Shown: one piece after another, positions 24,673-33,290 of the stretch
Layout: the number at the start of each line of letters is the position of its first letter
Position numbering within the stretch: position 1 is the stretch's first letter
Assembly: GCF_020400585.1 (NCBI RefSeq)
Contig: NZ_JAINVF010000034.1
Span: forward strand, 1 to 59,376
Reading direction: 5' to 3'
From: Streptomyces sp. NK08204
GTDB taxonomy: Bacteria; Actinomycetota; Actinomycetes; Streptomycetales; Streptomycetaceae
Length of the DNA: 59,376 nucleotides
Program-made: the position numbers and the translations under genes
The notes under the pieces: model-generated
Told to the model about the DNA's origin: nothing
The model's input: only the letters and a program-made list of their open reading frames with translations
Database searches by the model: none

Positions 24673-25130
24673 TGAGTCAAGAAGGTGTCGGCGTCGACCT
24701 GGAGACGTCACTGGGCTACCTGCTCAAAGAAGCGTCGAGCGCCCTCCGCGCGGCCATGGAGGAAGTGCTGCGGCCGCTCGGGATGAGCGTGACGCACTAC
24801 TCCTGCCTCGAGCTGCTGGCGCAACGACCCGGCTTGTCGAACTCCGAGCTCGCGCGGGGCGCGTTCGTGACACGGCAGACGATGAACGTGCTGCTCCAGG
24901 CCCTGGAACGAGACGGCTACGTGACCAGGCCTGCGGAGGCACCCGTCGGGAAGGTGCTTCCCGCGCGGCTCACGCCTCGCGGCCGACGAAGCCTCGAGAA
25001 GGCGAGCGCAGCCGTCCGGTCCGTCGAGGCCAGAATGCTGGCCGGCCTGACCGAGACCGAGCAGTCAGGCGCGTTCCGGATCCTCCAGAGCATGATCCAT
25101 TCCCTGCGTGGTGACAACGAGGGTGCATAG
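24672..25130 (+). CDS. MarR-family transcriptional regulator
   Basis: A 152-residue winged-helix protein. The dimerisation helices contain TSLGYLLKEASSALRAAMEE. The recognition region is LSNSELARGAFVTRQTMNVLLQALERDGYV and the wing reads VLPARLTPRGRRSL. MarR proteins repress drug- or stress-responsive genes and release DNA when a ligand binds. The only fitting start is ATG 24672. The operator ends exactly there and no ribosome-binding site precedes it, so translation is probably leaderless, which is common in actinomycetes. It should repress itself and the divergent VOC gene. Confidence 0.9.
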   Translation: MSQEGVGVDLETSLGYLLKEASSALRAAMEEVLRPLGMSVTHYSCLELLAQRPGLSNSELARGAFVTRQTMNVLLQALERDGYVTRPAEAPVGKVLPARLTPRGRRSLEKASAAVRSVEARMLAGLTETEQSGAFRILQSMIHSLRGDNEGA

Positions 25131-25325
25131 CTCGTTCCGCGGCGCACGTCTCGTCACGCTCGGACAGGAGTGCAGCCGAGCCTGAAATCCGTGTCGACGA
25201 CCTCGGACACCGACAGACCCCGACTACACCCTCCACTGCGATGAGCCGGCTATGAGCCGGGGCCGACTTGACCCGGAAGCCGGGGCCACTTCAAGCCGGA
25301 ATCTCCGCCCAACCGATCTTCGAGT

Positions 25326-25370
25326 GGAGCCACTTCAAGCCGGAAAAATGGGGCCAACTCAAACCGTTGA
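25326..25370. repeat. Right terminal inverted repeat of the IS21-type element
   Basis: GAGCCACTTCAAGCCGGAA leads to GGGGCCAACTCAAACCGTTGA, the inverse of the left end. It stands about 80 bases from the frame-corrected end of folE. An inner copy (25282-25301) mirrors the inner left repeat at 22462-22483. Confidence 0.75.
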
Positions 25371-25532
25371 AGCCATGATTGACACCGCGGGCTCCGGCAG
25401 CGTTCGCGCCACCGCCCGTGTATCGCGCGGCAGCCGGGTTCAGGAGCGGTGGTCATGAGGCTGCGCCGGTCAGGGCGAGGAATTCGCTGCGGGAGCGGGC
25501 GTCGGAGCGCAGCAGGCCGAGCAGGGTGGAGG

Positions 25533-26108
25533 TCAGGTGCTGGAGCCGGCGGCCTGCACGCCGCGCAGGGTCATGCACGCGTGTTCGGCCTCGATGACCA
25601 CGCCGACGCCCTTGGGCTCCAGATGGGTCTGCAGCCAGTCGGCGATCTGTTTGGTCAGGTGTTCTTGGATCTGAGGGCGGCAGGAGAAGTGCTCGACGAC
25701 GCGCGCCAGCTTCGACAGGCCGAGGATGCGGGCGCCGGGCAGGTAGCCGACGTGGGCGGTGCCGACGATGGGCAGCAGATGGTGCTCGCAGACGGTCCTC
25801 ACCGGGATGCGGCGGGCCAGGACAAGTTCGTCGTAGCCCTCGTCGTTGGGGAACGTGGTCAGGTCGAAGGGGCGGGGGCTGAACAGTTCGGCGTATGCGC
25901 GGGCCATGCGGCCGGGTGTGCCACGCAGGCTCTCGGAGGCGGTGGAGACGCCGAGGGCGTTGAGGAACTGGCCGGCCGCAGCTTCCGCGGCGGCCAGGTC
26001 CACGCCCTCTGCCTCGTGCACGACCCGCAGGGCGGGCCGTACCGGCACTGCCTCATCGTCGCCGTCCAGGTCTATTCGTGCGGTGGTGCGACGGTGGCGT
26101 TCGCTCAT
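25533..26108 (-). CDS. folE: GTP cyclohydrolase I with a 3' frameshift
   Basis: FolE converts GTP to dihydroneopterin triphosphate, the first step to folate and related pteridines. Conserved blocks are seen: GTPGRMARAYAELF, then VRTVCEHHLLPIVGTAHVGY with the zinc-binding Cys and His, and EHACMTLRGVQ. After VQAAGSST a stop occurs. Continuing one register away gives TSTLLGLLRSDARSRSEFLAL, the normal FolE C-terminus, ending at 25453. A single base has therefore been lost near 25535, or there is a sequencing error. The last 25-30 residues are missing from the 191-residue product, which may impair it. The start is ATG 26108, next to the upstream membrane protein stop. The likely operon is membrane protein then folE. 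Confidence 0.88.
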   Translation of the reverse strand: MSERHRRTTARIDLDGDDEAVPVRPALRVVHEAEGVDLAAAEAAAGQFLNALGVSTASESLRGTPGRMARAYAELFSPRPFDLTTFPNDEGYDELVLARRIPVRTVCEHHLLPIVGTAHVGYLPGARILGLSKLARVVEHFSCRPQIQEHLTKQIADWLQTHLEPKGVGVVIEAEHACMTLRGVQAAGSST

Positions 26109-26109
26109 G

Positions 26110-26559
26110 TCAGCTGCCCCCGACGCCCAGAGCGGTGAGCAGGACCAGCAGGAGGGTGGCCACGGCGAGCAACCCGTGTGCCACGACGACCACCACCGGG
26201 AAATGCCGCTCAGCAGGGACGGTGCCTTCCGCTCCCGGGCCTGTGGCGGCGGCCCTGACGGAGACGCGGTCGCGGTAGACGGGGATCCAGTGGGCCAGCA
26301 TCACGAACCCGAGCAGGGCGACCGGCAGCAGAAGACCGAACGCGGTCCAGGCCAGGGCGCTCTTGTCGGCCGCGACGTAGATGATCCATACCACCAGTCC
26401 GATCGCGGCCAGGGTGAAGTGCCCGAAAACGACCGAGGCAGGCAGGCGGCTGGTCCCCGTTTGCTGCTGTCGGATGCCGCCGCGTTGGATCCAGGTGCCG
26501 AGCATGTAAAAGCCGCCGAGGGCGGTGACCACCCAGGTGATCAGTGCGGCGATGTCCAT
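26110..26559 (-). CDS. Small membrane protein with about four transmembrane helices
   Basis: The 149-residue product opens MDIAALITWVVTALGGFYML and has further hydrophobic stretches: VVFGHFTLAAIGLVVWIIYV, LAWTAFGLLLPVALLGFVML and HGLLAVATLLLVLLTALG. This makes about four helices with short loops. It is a cytoplasmic-membrane protein of unrecognised family. The start at 26559 has only a weak ribosome-binding sequence. It ends two bases before the folE start codon and is therefore probably co-transcribed with it. No function can be inferred from the pairing. Confidence 0.7.
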   Translation of the reverse strand: MDIAALITWVVTALGGFYMLGTWIQRGGIRQQQTGTSRLPASVVFGHFTLAAIGLVVWIIYVAADKSALAWTAFGLLLPVALLGFVMLAHWIPVYRDRVSVRAAATGPGAEGTVPAERHFPVVVVVAHGLLAVATLLLVLLTALGVGGS

Positions 26560-26661
26560 GTACGGCAGCGCGCCCGGCGCCCGCCTCACCCTCACCGGCG
26601 AAGAAGCCGAGCTTGAGGGCGCGGCGGACCGGGGCGTGGATGCTCTTGTTACGGTCGCTGG

Positions 26662-27212
26662 ATGGAGAGCTGGGACGGGGACGGCGTACGCGCACGGATA
26701 CGCGAGATGGCGGCACGGGACCCGGGGCTGGAGCGCTTCGGGGCGGACACGCACCGGTACGAGCTGGCGCCCCGGCTGTCGGAGGCGGAGATCCGGGCCT
26801 TCGAGGAGTCCCATGGCTCGATCTGCCGGTGGAGTACCGGTCTTTCGTCGCGGAGGTGGGCAACGGCCCCGCTGGACCCTGCCACGGGTTGATGCCGTTG
26901 ACCGTCTCCCGTCCGCAGGCCGACGAGGAGTGGGCTGTGGACGCGGAGTGGCGGGAAGACCGACTGCCGGGCCGGCTCGCCGAGCCATTCCCTCTCACCG
27001 AACCTCTGCCCGGCCGGATCGGCGCACCGGCCGAAGCACTGACACGGGGCACGCTCGTGCTGTCCGAACAGGGCTGCGGCATCTTCACACGGCTGGTCCT
27101 GAACGGCCCGCGAGCCGGCCAGATCTGGCAGATCGATCCGGACTGGGGCGGCTTCGTACCGGTGAGCCATGACTTTCGCACCTGGTACACCGATTGGCTG
27201 GAGAGCCCATAA
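26662..27212 (+). pseudogene. SMI1/KNR4 (SUKH)-type gene with a central frameshift
   Basis: The first frame (ATG 26662) gives MESWDGDGVRARIREMAARD and LAPRLSEAEIRAFEESHG, the SUKH-domain start. Near 26815-26825 the register changes. The second frame continues LDLPVEYRSFVAEVGNGPAGP, then QGCGIFTRLVLNGPRAGQIW and DFRTWYTDWLE, the remainder of the same domain, ending at 27212. SUKH proteins are common immunity proteins against contact-dependent and polymorphic toxins, or unlinked remnants of them. One insertion or deletion breaks the gene unless it is a sequencing error. No toxin gene is nearby. Confidence 0.8.
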
Positions 27213-27731
27213 GGACGCGTCACGCCGCCGGGGCCGACGCGCCGACTTGGATGCAGACCACATCACACGTGGGTGGCCCAGGCCACTCTCACTTGGCCGG
27301 CACACACTCAAGGTTCGGCGGTGGCACAGGACAGCAAGCTCCAAGGAGGCAGGGCACGCTCAATGACCTGTAGATCCTCACAGCCCTGGGCATCGAATGG
27401 CCGCCCCGGGTTCGGCCCCTGACGGGCCGCTGCCTCGATCCGGAGCCCGTGAGTGCATTGCACCCGCCAGACCGGTATCCGGTATCCGTGCTCAGCCTGC
27501 GGAGCGGCCGTCGCCACGTGTCGTCGCGCCCTCCCTGGGCTGGGGCTGCGGCTGGGGCTGTGCTGGCAGGACTGGTGCGCGACTGCACAGTGGCCTCATG
27601 CCGCCTCTGAGCCGCGGTCCGCTACCACACTTGCTGCGCTCCACCGGCGGTCGACCGGTGCGGAGCGGCTGGTGGAATCGAGAGGAGACCGCGCGCTGCA
27701 CATTCCGGCGCTGGGTCGGCGAGGGTGCAGC
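27213..27731. other. Gene-poor stretch
   Basis: Frames on both strands lack motifs and starts. No repeat or stem-loop of note was recognised. Confidence 0.35.
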
Positions 27732-28028
27732 ATGCCCGACGCATGCCTCAGCCTCATCGATGAGGAGATCGCCGGCGTCCTGGCCGCCTGGCTGCAGTCA
27801 CGGGAGATCCGGCGCCGGCTGCTCCACGACCGGGTCCTCCCGGGCGAGGCCGGCCGGCCTCGCTGGCTTCGGCTCCGGCTTCGGAGGCCGGCGCCAGCGG
27901 CGCCCGAGGCGTCGTACTCGTCCGCGGTCAGCTTCGTCCAGATCGACGAGCCCAGCGGGCGGCCGACGCCGTCACCGCCACAGGGCCTCGCGCCTCGGGC
28001 AGCCCCTACGCTGGAGCTGGGGGTCTGA
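27732..28028 (+). CDS. Small hypothetical protein, 98 aa
   Basis: The product begins MPDACLSLIDEEIAGVLAAW and continues with SREIRRRLLHDRVLPGEAGR. A Pro/Ala-rich C-terminal half follows, with no membrane segment. Codons are G/C-ended, and GAGGG stands six bases before the ATG. The family is unknown. It lies about 30 bases upstream of a larger hypothetical gene in the same direction and may be co-transcribed with it. Confidence 0.5.
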   Translation: MPDACLSLIDEEIAGVLAAWLQSREIRRRLLHDRVLPGEAGRPRWLRLRLRRPAPAAPEASYSSAVSFVQIDEPSGRPTPSPPQGLAPRAAPTLELGV

Positions 28029-28059
28029 GGCACACGGACGACACTCCGGGGTGATCGAG

Positions 28060-28800
28060 ATGCTCGATTTGTCCGCCAGGTTGTCGGATCTCCCGGCGGT
28101 ACGGGGCCGAGCCCCCTGGCCGGGACATGAGTACGTCAAAGGCTGGGGTGTGTTCGGGCTGCCTTTCGACTCCGGTCACGTGCTCGCGCTGCGCGTCTTC
28201 CCGGAGAACGACTTCGGTCCGTACCGCACGCTGTGGCATCGCGATCCAGAGGGCAACTGGTCGATCGACGTCGACGGGGCCCGCCTGGACACCGCGTGCC
28301 CCAGGTACTACGGCGCCGCGTGCGACCGCACGGGACACGCGCACATACAGGTCGCCTGGACGGGGCCGGCCTCCCTGCGGGTGACGATGGATTCCCCCGC
28401 ACTGGACTGGACCCTGACCGCCACGTCCACCCGGCTCCTGGACCTTCTGAACAGCGTCAGCGCGGTACTCCCCCTTTCCACCTGGCGCACTCCTCTCTGG
28501 CTTCGGGCAAGACAGCGACTGGCCCGCGCGCTCGGAATGGGCGACATGCGCTTCTCCGGCGTCATGCCGAGTGGCCATACCGGAATGCTCATGCCGCAGC
28601 GGATCTACTTTGTCGAAACCTCACGAGCTGTGTTCAACGGTGTTGACCTCGGCCACCCCGCTCATTTGCCGGACTGCGTGCGTATCGGTGCCGCGACCCT
28701 GCCGGCCCGCGGGGTCCTTGCCATCGGACAAGCGGCCTGGGAGATCCTGGACCCCGTCGAGTACGAGCGCACGCGCTCCGAGACCGCCCGGCAGTCCTAA
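28060..28800 (+). CDS. Hypothetical protein, about 246 aa, lipocalin-like
   Basis: The protein contains HEYVKGWGVFGLPFDSGHVL, PRYYGAACDRTGHAHIQVAW and GVMPSGHTGMLMPQRIYFVE. Its alternating beta-strand pattern resembles proteins related to tocopherol-cyclase/lipocalin-like folds, but the match is only impressionistic. No signal peptide or membrane helix is visible. Either GTG 28051 or ATG 28060 could be the start. The ATG has GGGG eight bases upstream and is preferred. A HAD phosphatase gene follows 75 bases downstream in the same direction, so the two may form a unit. Its function is unknown. Confidence 0.65.
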   Translation: MLDLSARLSDLPAVRGRAPWPGHEYVKGWGVFGLPFDSGHVLALRVFPENDFGPYRTLWHRDPEGNWSIDVDGARLDTACPRYYGAACDRTGHAHIQVAWTGPASLRVTMDSPALDWTLTATSTRLLDLLNSVSAVLPLSTWRTPLWLRARQRLARALGMGDMRFSGVMPSGHTGMLMPQRIYFVETSRAVFNGVDLGHPAHLPDCVRIGAATLPARGVLAIGQAAWEILDPVEYERTRSETARQS

Positions 28801-28875
28801 GAGATGTACCGCGATGGCCTGCCCGCCGCCTGGCGTGATCGATGCGTGACCAGTGAACCTGGGCGGCCGGGCCGC

Positions 28876-29514
28876 ATGAAGTACGTCCTGTTCGACGTCG
28901 ACGGCACGCTGATCGACGCGGTGAGTAACCAGCGTCGGGTCTGGGGAACCTGGGCGGAGCGGTACGGTCTGGACGCAGGCAAGGTCTACCAGGTGGCTCT
29001 ACGGACGCGGCCGATGGAGACGTTCGCCCAGGTCGCTACGGACCACGATCCGCGTGAGTGCCTGGCCACGCTGCACGAGTTGGAGGACGAAGACGTCCGC
29101 TCCGGCGTCTACGCGGCTTTCGACGGCGCGTCGGAGCTGCTGCACGGCCTGCCACTGGAGTCCTGGGCGCTGGTGACCTCGAACTACGAGCACCGGGTGC
29201 GTGGCCGTTTTCTGCGGACGGGCTTGCCGGTGCCGGGCGTGATCGTGGACGCGGCCGCTGTCGAGGAGGGCAAGCCCTCTCCCGGCCCCTATCTGCGAGC
29301 AGCTGAGCAGCTCGGCGCCAGTCCGGGAGACTGCCTGGTCATCGAGGACGCCCCGTCCGGAGTGCGGTCCGGGCTGCGGGCCGGGATGACGGTGTGGGGT
29401 GTGAACGCCACCGTCGCGGTGGAGGGCGTGCATCGCCACTTCGTCAGACTTCGCGAGGCAGTCCCGCACATCCTGGCCTTCGCATCCGGGCCTCACGGGA
29501 ACGCCGCAGCCTGA
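28876..29514 (+). CDS. HAD-superfamily hydrolase (phosphatase)
   Basis: A 212-residue HAD protein with all four motifs. Motif I is FDVDGTL (Asp7 nucleophile, Asp9). Motif II is VTSNYEH, motif III is the Lys of EEGKPSPGPYL, and motif IV is LVIEDAPSGVRSG. A small helical cap lies between motifs I and II, as in sugar-phosphate phosphatases and phosphoglycolate-type enzymes. It is cytoplasmic and hydrolyses small phosphomonoesters using Mg2+. The ATG at 28876 puts motif I at the normal position. An in-frame GTG at 28846 would add ten residues. The substrate is not predictable. Confidence 0.9.
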   Translation: MKYVLFDVDGTLIDAVSNQRRVWGTWAERYGLDAGKVYQVALRTRPMETFAQVATDHDPRECLATLHELEDEDVRSGVYAAFDGASELLHGLPLESWALVTSNYEHRVRGRFLRTGLPVPGVIVDAAAVEEGKPSPGPYLRAAEQLGASPGDCLVIEDAPSGVRSGLRAGMTVWGVNATVAVEGVHRHFVRLREAVPHILAFASGPHGNAAA

Positions 29515-29589
29515 GCCCGTCCGCCGGCACCGGGCATCACTGGGATGATCTTCGTGCGGCTGGTGTGATCACGGCTTCCGAGCCGACTC

Positions 29590-29970
29590 GGATAGCCCCC
29601 TTCACCTGGCTGAGCCCACGCTGCTCGGCAGACTGATCACCGCGATGCGACGCGACGGCGCCGACGACGCACGTCGGGGACGGCCATGGAGTCTGCCTCT
29701 GGAAGACCTGGTGCTGCTCGTTGTCGCCTCTCGGCGCATCAACTTGACGCTGCGGCAGCTTGCGCCGTGGTTCGGGATCTCGAAGCCGGCCGCCTACCGC
29801 ACCATCGCGCATCTCGGGCCGTCGCTGGCCCTGCAGCCTCGCAAGCGGTTCTGCAAGGGCGCCGTGCTGATCGTGGACGGAACCCTGGGCCCACCCGGGA
29901 CCATGCCGTGGCCGAGCAGTCGAAGAACTACCGGTATTCGACCAACCATCAGGTCGTCATAGACGCGCAG
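29590..29970 (+). pseudogene. IS5-type transposase fragment
   Basis: One frame reads LEDLVLLVVASRRINLTLRQ, then KPAAYRTIAHLGPSLAL and GAVLIVDGTL, typical of the helix-turn-helix and first catalytic Asp of IS5-group DDE transposases. The continuation in another register gives RDHAVAEQSKNYRYSTNHQVV. The remaining catalytic part is missing or scrambled after 29970. There are no intact ends. Confidence 0.75.
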
Positions 29971-30234
29971 TACGATGCCGAGAGGGAACGTTCGACGCCG
30001 ACCGAACCAGCACACCCCGCACGCCGGGCAACTGGATGTCTGGCCGGCCTGGACCGCCTCGGTCCCCGCCTTTGCTCGTCGGCATCCGCTGCCAGTGCCG
30101 CGACCGGCACACCGAAGAACAGAACACCGCTGCCGTCCTGCCGCCGACATCAGCGGACTCCCGCACACCCGGGCCCACGCCCGTCACGGTACGACCGGCG
30201 ACGGCCCCCGCGCAGCCACCACTTGAGGCGGATC

Positions 30235-30615
30235 AGTCCCAAGTAACAACCGTGACTTCTGGAGGGCCTTCACCGGGTCGGCGCGGCGGCCGTCGCCGGT
30301 GAGCTTCTGGTCTCGGGCATCCCGGGCGAGGGCGAACCGGCCGACCTGTCGCCAGTCTCCGGTGGCCTCGGTGGGCGGCGACTCCGGGTGACGGGTACTC
30401 GTGAATCGACAGCGTGTCGGTGGTGATGGGCTGCAGGCAGCCGCTCGGGGCGGGCTCTTTTTGCCGGCGGCTTTGTCGGAGCAGGAGGCGGTGTTGTCGG
30501 TCGGGCTTCCCAGGGTGGTGACGCCGGTGGCATCGGCGAGTTCGGCGGCGGCCTGCTTGGCGGTGAGGCCGGTGGGCGCGGCCAGCGTCTTGCGACCAAG
30601 ACGTGGAAGGAGTCC
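30235..30615 (-). pseudogene. Decayed fragment of a small conserved protein
   Basis: In minus-strand registers one reads LTAKQAAAELADATGVTTLG, DNTASCSDKAAG, ITTDTLSIHEYPSPGVAAH and TGDWRQVGRFALARDARDQK. These segments appear in successive frames and together look like one exported or membrane-anchored actinobacterial protein with several frameshifts. The family is not named with confidence. It overlaps the beginning of the IS630 fragment. Confidence 0.45.
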
Positions 30616-31280
30616 ACCGACCCCGGCTTCGACGCCAAGCTGGACCGGATCGAGTACGCGCTGACCGAGCGGCCCGAGCGCACCTTCGCCTTCGACGAGT
30701 TCGGCCCGCTCGGCATCCGCCCCCACCGCCGGCCTGTGCTGGGCGAAGCAGGGCAAGCCCGGCCGCTTGCCGGCGACCTGTCACCGCACCTACGGAGTAC
30801 GCTACTTCCACGGCGCTACTCCCTCGGTGACGACACTCTCTGGGGTGTCAACCAGGCGCCGCAAAGGCACCGACCACAGCCTCGCCGCACTCAAGAGCAT
30901 CCGGGCGGCCCGCCCGGACGGCGCCCCCAGCTACGTCATCCGCGACAACCTCTCCGCCCACGAGGGCAGCAAGCATCCGCCGATGGGCGCCCAGGGACAA
31001 GGGCGAGCTCTGCTTCACGCCGCCCAACGCGTCCTGGGCGAACCCGGCCGAGGCGCACTTCGGGCCGCTGCGGCAGTTCATCCTCGTCAACTCGAACCAT
31101 CCCAACCACACAGTCCAGACCTGCGCGCTGCACCTCTACGTGCACTGGCGCAACCAGGACGCACGCCATCCAGGTGTCCTGGCCGCGCAGCGCCGGGAAC
31201 GCGCCCGTGTCAGCAGCGAGAAAGGCATCCGCTGGGGCGACCTTCCTCTCGACCCAGCGGTCCGACCGCCCGCCCCGTGA
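30600..31280 (+). pseudogene. IS630-type transposase remnant, multiple frameshifts
   Basis: Across three registers the conserved IS630 blocks appear in order: RIEYALTERPERTFAFDEFG, then GVRYFHGATP and SLGDDTLWGVN, then IRAARPDGAPSYVIRDNLSAH and CFTPPNASWANPAEAHFGPL. These hold the DDE catalytic region. At least three frameshifts break the gene and the N-terminal helix-turn-helix is absent. Confidence 0.8.
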
Positions 31281-31326
31281 TCGGCGGCGGTCCAGCCGAG
31301 CGGCCCCACCCCGGGAACGAGCCCCG

Positions 31327-31980
31327 TCAGGGCGTTTCGGGCTTGCGGGCCAGGAGGCAGGCGTGCGGTCTGTTCACGCGTCCGCCGGGCTCCTGTTCCA
31401 GTCTCGCGGTGACGACGAGTCCGGCCTGGTCCAGCAGGTCGACGATGCGGTCCAGGGGCAGGAGGTACGACTCGTAGGACACCGGACGGCCATAGCCGTG
31501 GGTCGGCTGCAGCCGCTCATTGCCGACGTAGTCTCCCCAGAGCAGGTAGCCGCCGGGCGCGAGCGTGCGGTGGAACTCGGCGAACACATCCGGCAGCCAC
31601 TGCGGGGGCGTGTGATGGGTGGAGTACCAGGCCAGGATGCCGCCGAGCTCGTCGTCCCCCATCTCCAGCGCGGTCATCGAGCCCTCACTGAACCGCAGGT
31701 TCGGATAGGCGTGCCGGGCCAGCCCGACCATCTTCGGCGACAGATCGACGCCGAAGACGGACACCCCCAGCCCGGCCAGGTACGCCGTCACGCGTCCGGG
31801 GCCGCACCCCAGGTCCGCGACCGGCCCCAGACCGGCCGTCCGCACCAGTTCGGCAAATCCCGCCAGCATCGCGCGTGACAGCGGGTCCATCTCGGCTGGA
31901 GGCGGGACGCGTTCGACGTAATCGGCGGCGACCGTGTCGTACGACTCGCGAACGGCGGTCAGAAAGGAGGGCTCAGCCAT
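31327..31980 (-). CDS. Class I SAM-dependent methyltransferase
   Basis: A 217-residue protein with the Rossmann methyltransferase motifs. Motif I is VADLGCGPGRVTAYLAG, which binds S-adenosylmethionine. The acidic end of strand two is GVDLSPKMV, and motif IV lies around GGILAWYSTHH. A post-motif helix contains EFHRTLAPGGYLLWGDYV. It resembles small-molecule methyltransferases of the UbiE/type-11 group and is cytoplasmic. The start at 31980 (MAEPSFLTAV) gives normal length and has GGAGG eight bases upstream. It is flanked by IS remnants on both sides. The substrate is unknown. Confidence 0.88.
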   Translation of the reverse strand: MAEPSFLTAVRESYDTVAADYVERVPPPAEMDPLSRAMLAGFAELVRTAGLGPVADLGCGPGRVTAYLAGLGVSVFGVDLSPKMVGLARHAYPNLRFSEGSMTALEMGDDELGGILAWYSTHHTPPQWLPDVFAEFHRTLAPGGYLLWGDYVGNERLQPTHGYGRPVSYESYLLPLDRIVDLLDQAGLVVTARLEQEPGGRVNRPHACLLARKPETP

Positions 31981-32049
31981 GCGGGCGACCCTAGACCAGG
32001 CAACTGACAGAGACGGCACGACCTTCAGCTGACCTGCGCGACATCCACC

Positions 32050-32600
32050 GCTGCCGACACCCAGCCGTCACACCACGCCGCTGATCGTTTGCGGTCACGG
32101 CAGTAGACGCACCTCATCGCGGCGGCCCCGTTCGGGAAGTGTCCGCGGGCGCGAACGGCTTTGCGGAAGCGGGCGTTGACGCTCTCGATCGCGTTCATGC
32201 CGCGGACGACCTTGCGGATCTCGATGTCGAAGGTCCCCAGGCAGGCCCCTGAGCCCGTCGCAGACCAGCACCAGCACGTCGTCCAGGCCGCGGTTCTTCA
32301 GCTCGGTGAACGCGTGCAGCCACTACTTCGCGCCCTCGCCGCCGTCGCCGGCCCAGATGCCGAGGATGTCGCGGGTGCCGTCCACGGTCACCGCCATCAC
32401 CACGTAGAGGGGATGGTTACCGAGTGACGTGGCCGGTACGGACGAGTTCCTCCTCCAGCCGAACCGGGAGCGGCCCTGGAAGCTGGGTATCGCCCACCGC
32501 GCGGTGGACGCAGTCGGTCGTGCGGGTGCCCGGCGCGACGATGTACCCGCCATCGGCGCGGACATCGACCCAACGAGTGGCTGTGACGGCGCTCTAGAAG
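32050..32600 (-). pseudogene. IS256-type (mutator) transposase remnant
   Basis: Minus-strand registers give SLGNHPLYVVMAVTVDGTRD, then ILGIWAGDGGEGAK with an in-frame TAG where the family has a residue before WLHAFTELKNRGLDDVLV. The end reads VLVCDGLRGLPG. Downstream segments (NAIES, NARFRKAV-like and HFPNG-like) appear in further registers. The catalytic region of the IS256 family is recognisable, but nonsense and frameshift changes make it dead. Confidence 0.75.
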
Positions 32601-32947
32601 GGCATCGGAACCCACGCCATCGCCTCACGCCATCCCTGGCGATCGTGCGCCCAGTCCATCATCACTTTGGCGATCGGCTCCGGGCCGACCATCTCATGCG
32701 GTCGTGGGACGTGAGCCTGGAAGTGCTTGTCTGCGCTGCCTTCGCGGTACTCCACCTGGTAGCTCATGTCGTCATTCAGGTACACCTGCATGTAGTGCTG
32801 ATCCACAGGCTCCAGGTCGAGCCTTTCGAGGATCACGAACCGGTGACACAGGTTCATATCAGCCAACAGGTCGTGCAGGGCGTCCTCGGTCGGATCGTCC
32901 ACAGCACGCCCCCCGTCTTCGATTGCCCGCACCACTGGTTTCGCCAT
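32594..32947 (-). CDS. Hypothetical protein, 117 aa, possible immunity-type
   Basis: The protein begins MAKPVVRAIEDGGRAVDDPT and continues with DEDALHDLLAD-like helices, SYQVEYREGSADKHFQAHV and KVMMDWAHDRQGWREAMAW. It is small, acidic, soluble and rich in aromatic residues, features shared by immunity proteins of polymorphic toxin systems. No toxin gene lies near, so this is only a suggestion. Codon bias supports real coding. Its 3' end touches the IS256 remnant. Confidence 0.6.
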   Translation of the reverse strand: MAKPVVRAIEDGGRAVDDPTEDALHDLLADMNLCHRFVILERLDLEPVDQHYMQVYLNDDMSYQVEYREGSADKHFQAHVPRPHEMVGPEPIAKVMMDWAHDRQGWREAMAWVPMPF

Positions 32948-33290
32948 GCCGCGACTGTACTGCCCTACCAGGATTCAGCCGCCCACCAGTGCACTTTCAC
33001 AACACGCCTGACGAGCTCTGCACGGTACGTGGTGAGGCGTCGAGTTCTGATCGTCGACCATGGTCGTGGAGTGGGGGAGCGCGAGTCGTGCAGCGATCAC
33101 CAGCGACCGGAGGAATCCGGGGCTGTCGGCCGATGTGATCGCTGAACTCGTCGTCAAGACAGGCTCGTTATTGGCACGAACGGCACCACGCCCAGCTCGT
33201 TCCGCTGCACATCCGTGGGCCTGAGCGTGGGCCCGCAGCCTGCGGACGCTCTCGTGATCAAGCTCGGGACCTGCCTCTCATCCAGCGCGG

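Larger units (their letters stand above)
22384..25370 (+). mobile_element. IS21-type element carrying passenger genes
   Basis: Imperfect terminal inverted repeats lie at 22384-22428 and 25326-25370. They share TCAACGG and a TTTTTCCGGCT core in inverse orientation. A second, inner repeat pair is at 22462-22483 and 25282-25301 (TTCCGGCTTGA then TGGCCCC). Multiple terminal repeats are typical of IS21 elements. Inside are istA (broken) and istB in the usual overlapping order. Between istB and the right end lie a VOC gene and a MarR-type gene, about 1.2 kb that a normal IS21 lacks. The frameshift and large deletion in istA make autonomous movement unlikely. Confidence 0.75.

Noticed and set aside
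29500..31300. A continuous gene island between the HAD and methyltransferase genes
   Set aside because: All recognisable pieces are frameshifted transposase or other remnants. No intact frame with a motif is present.
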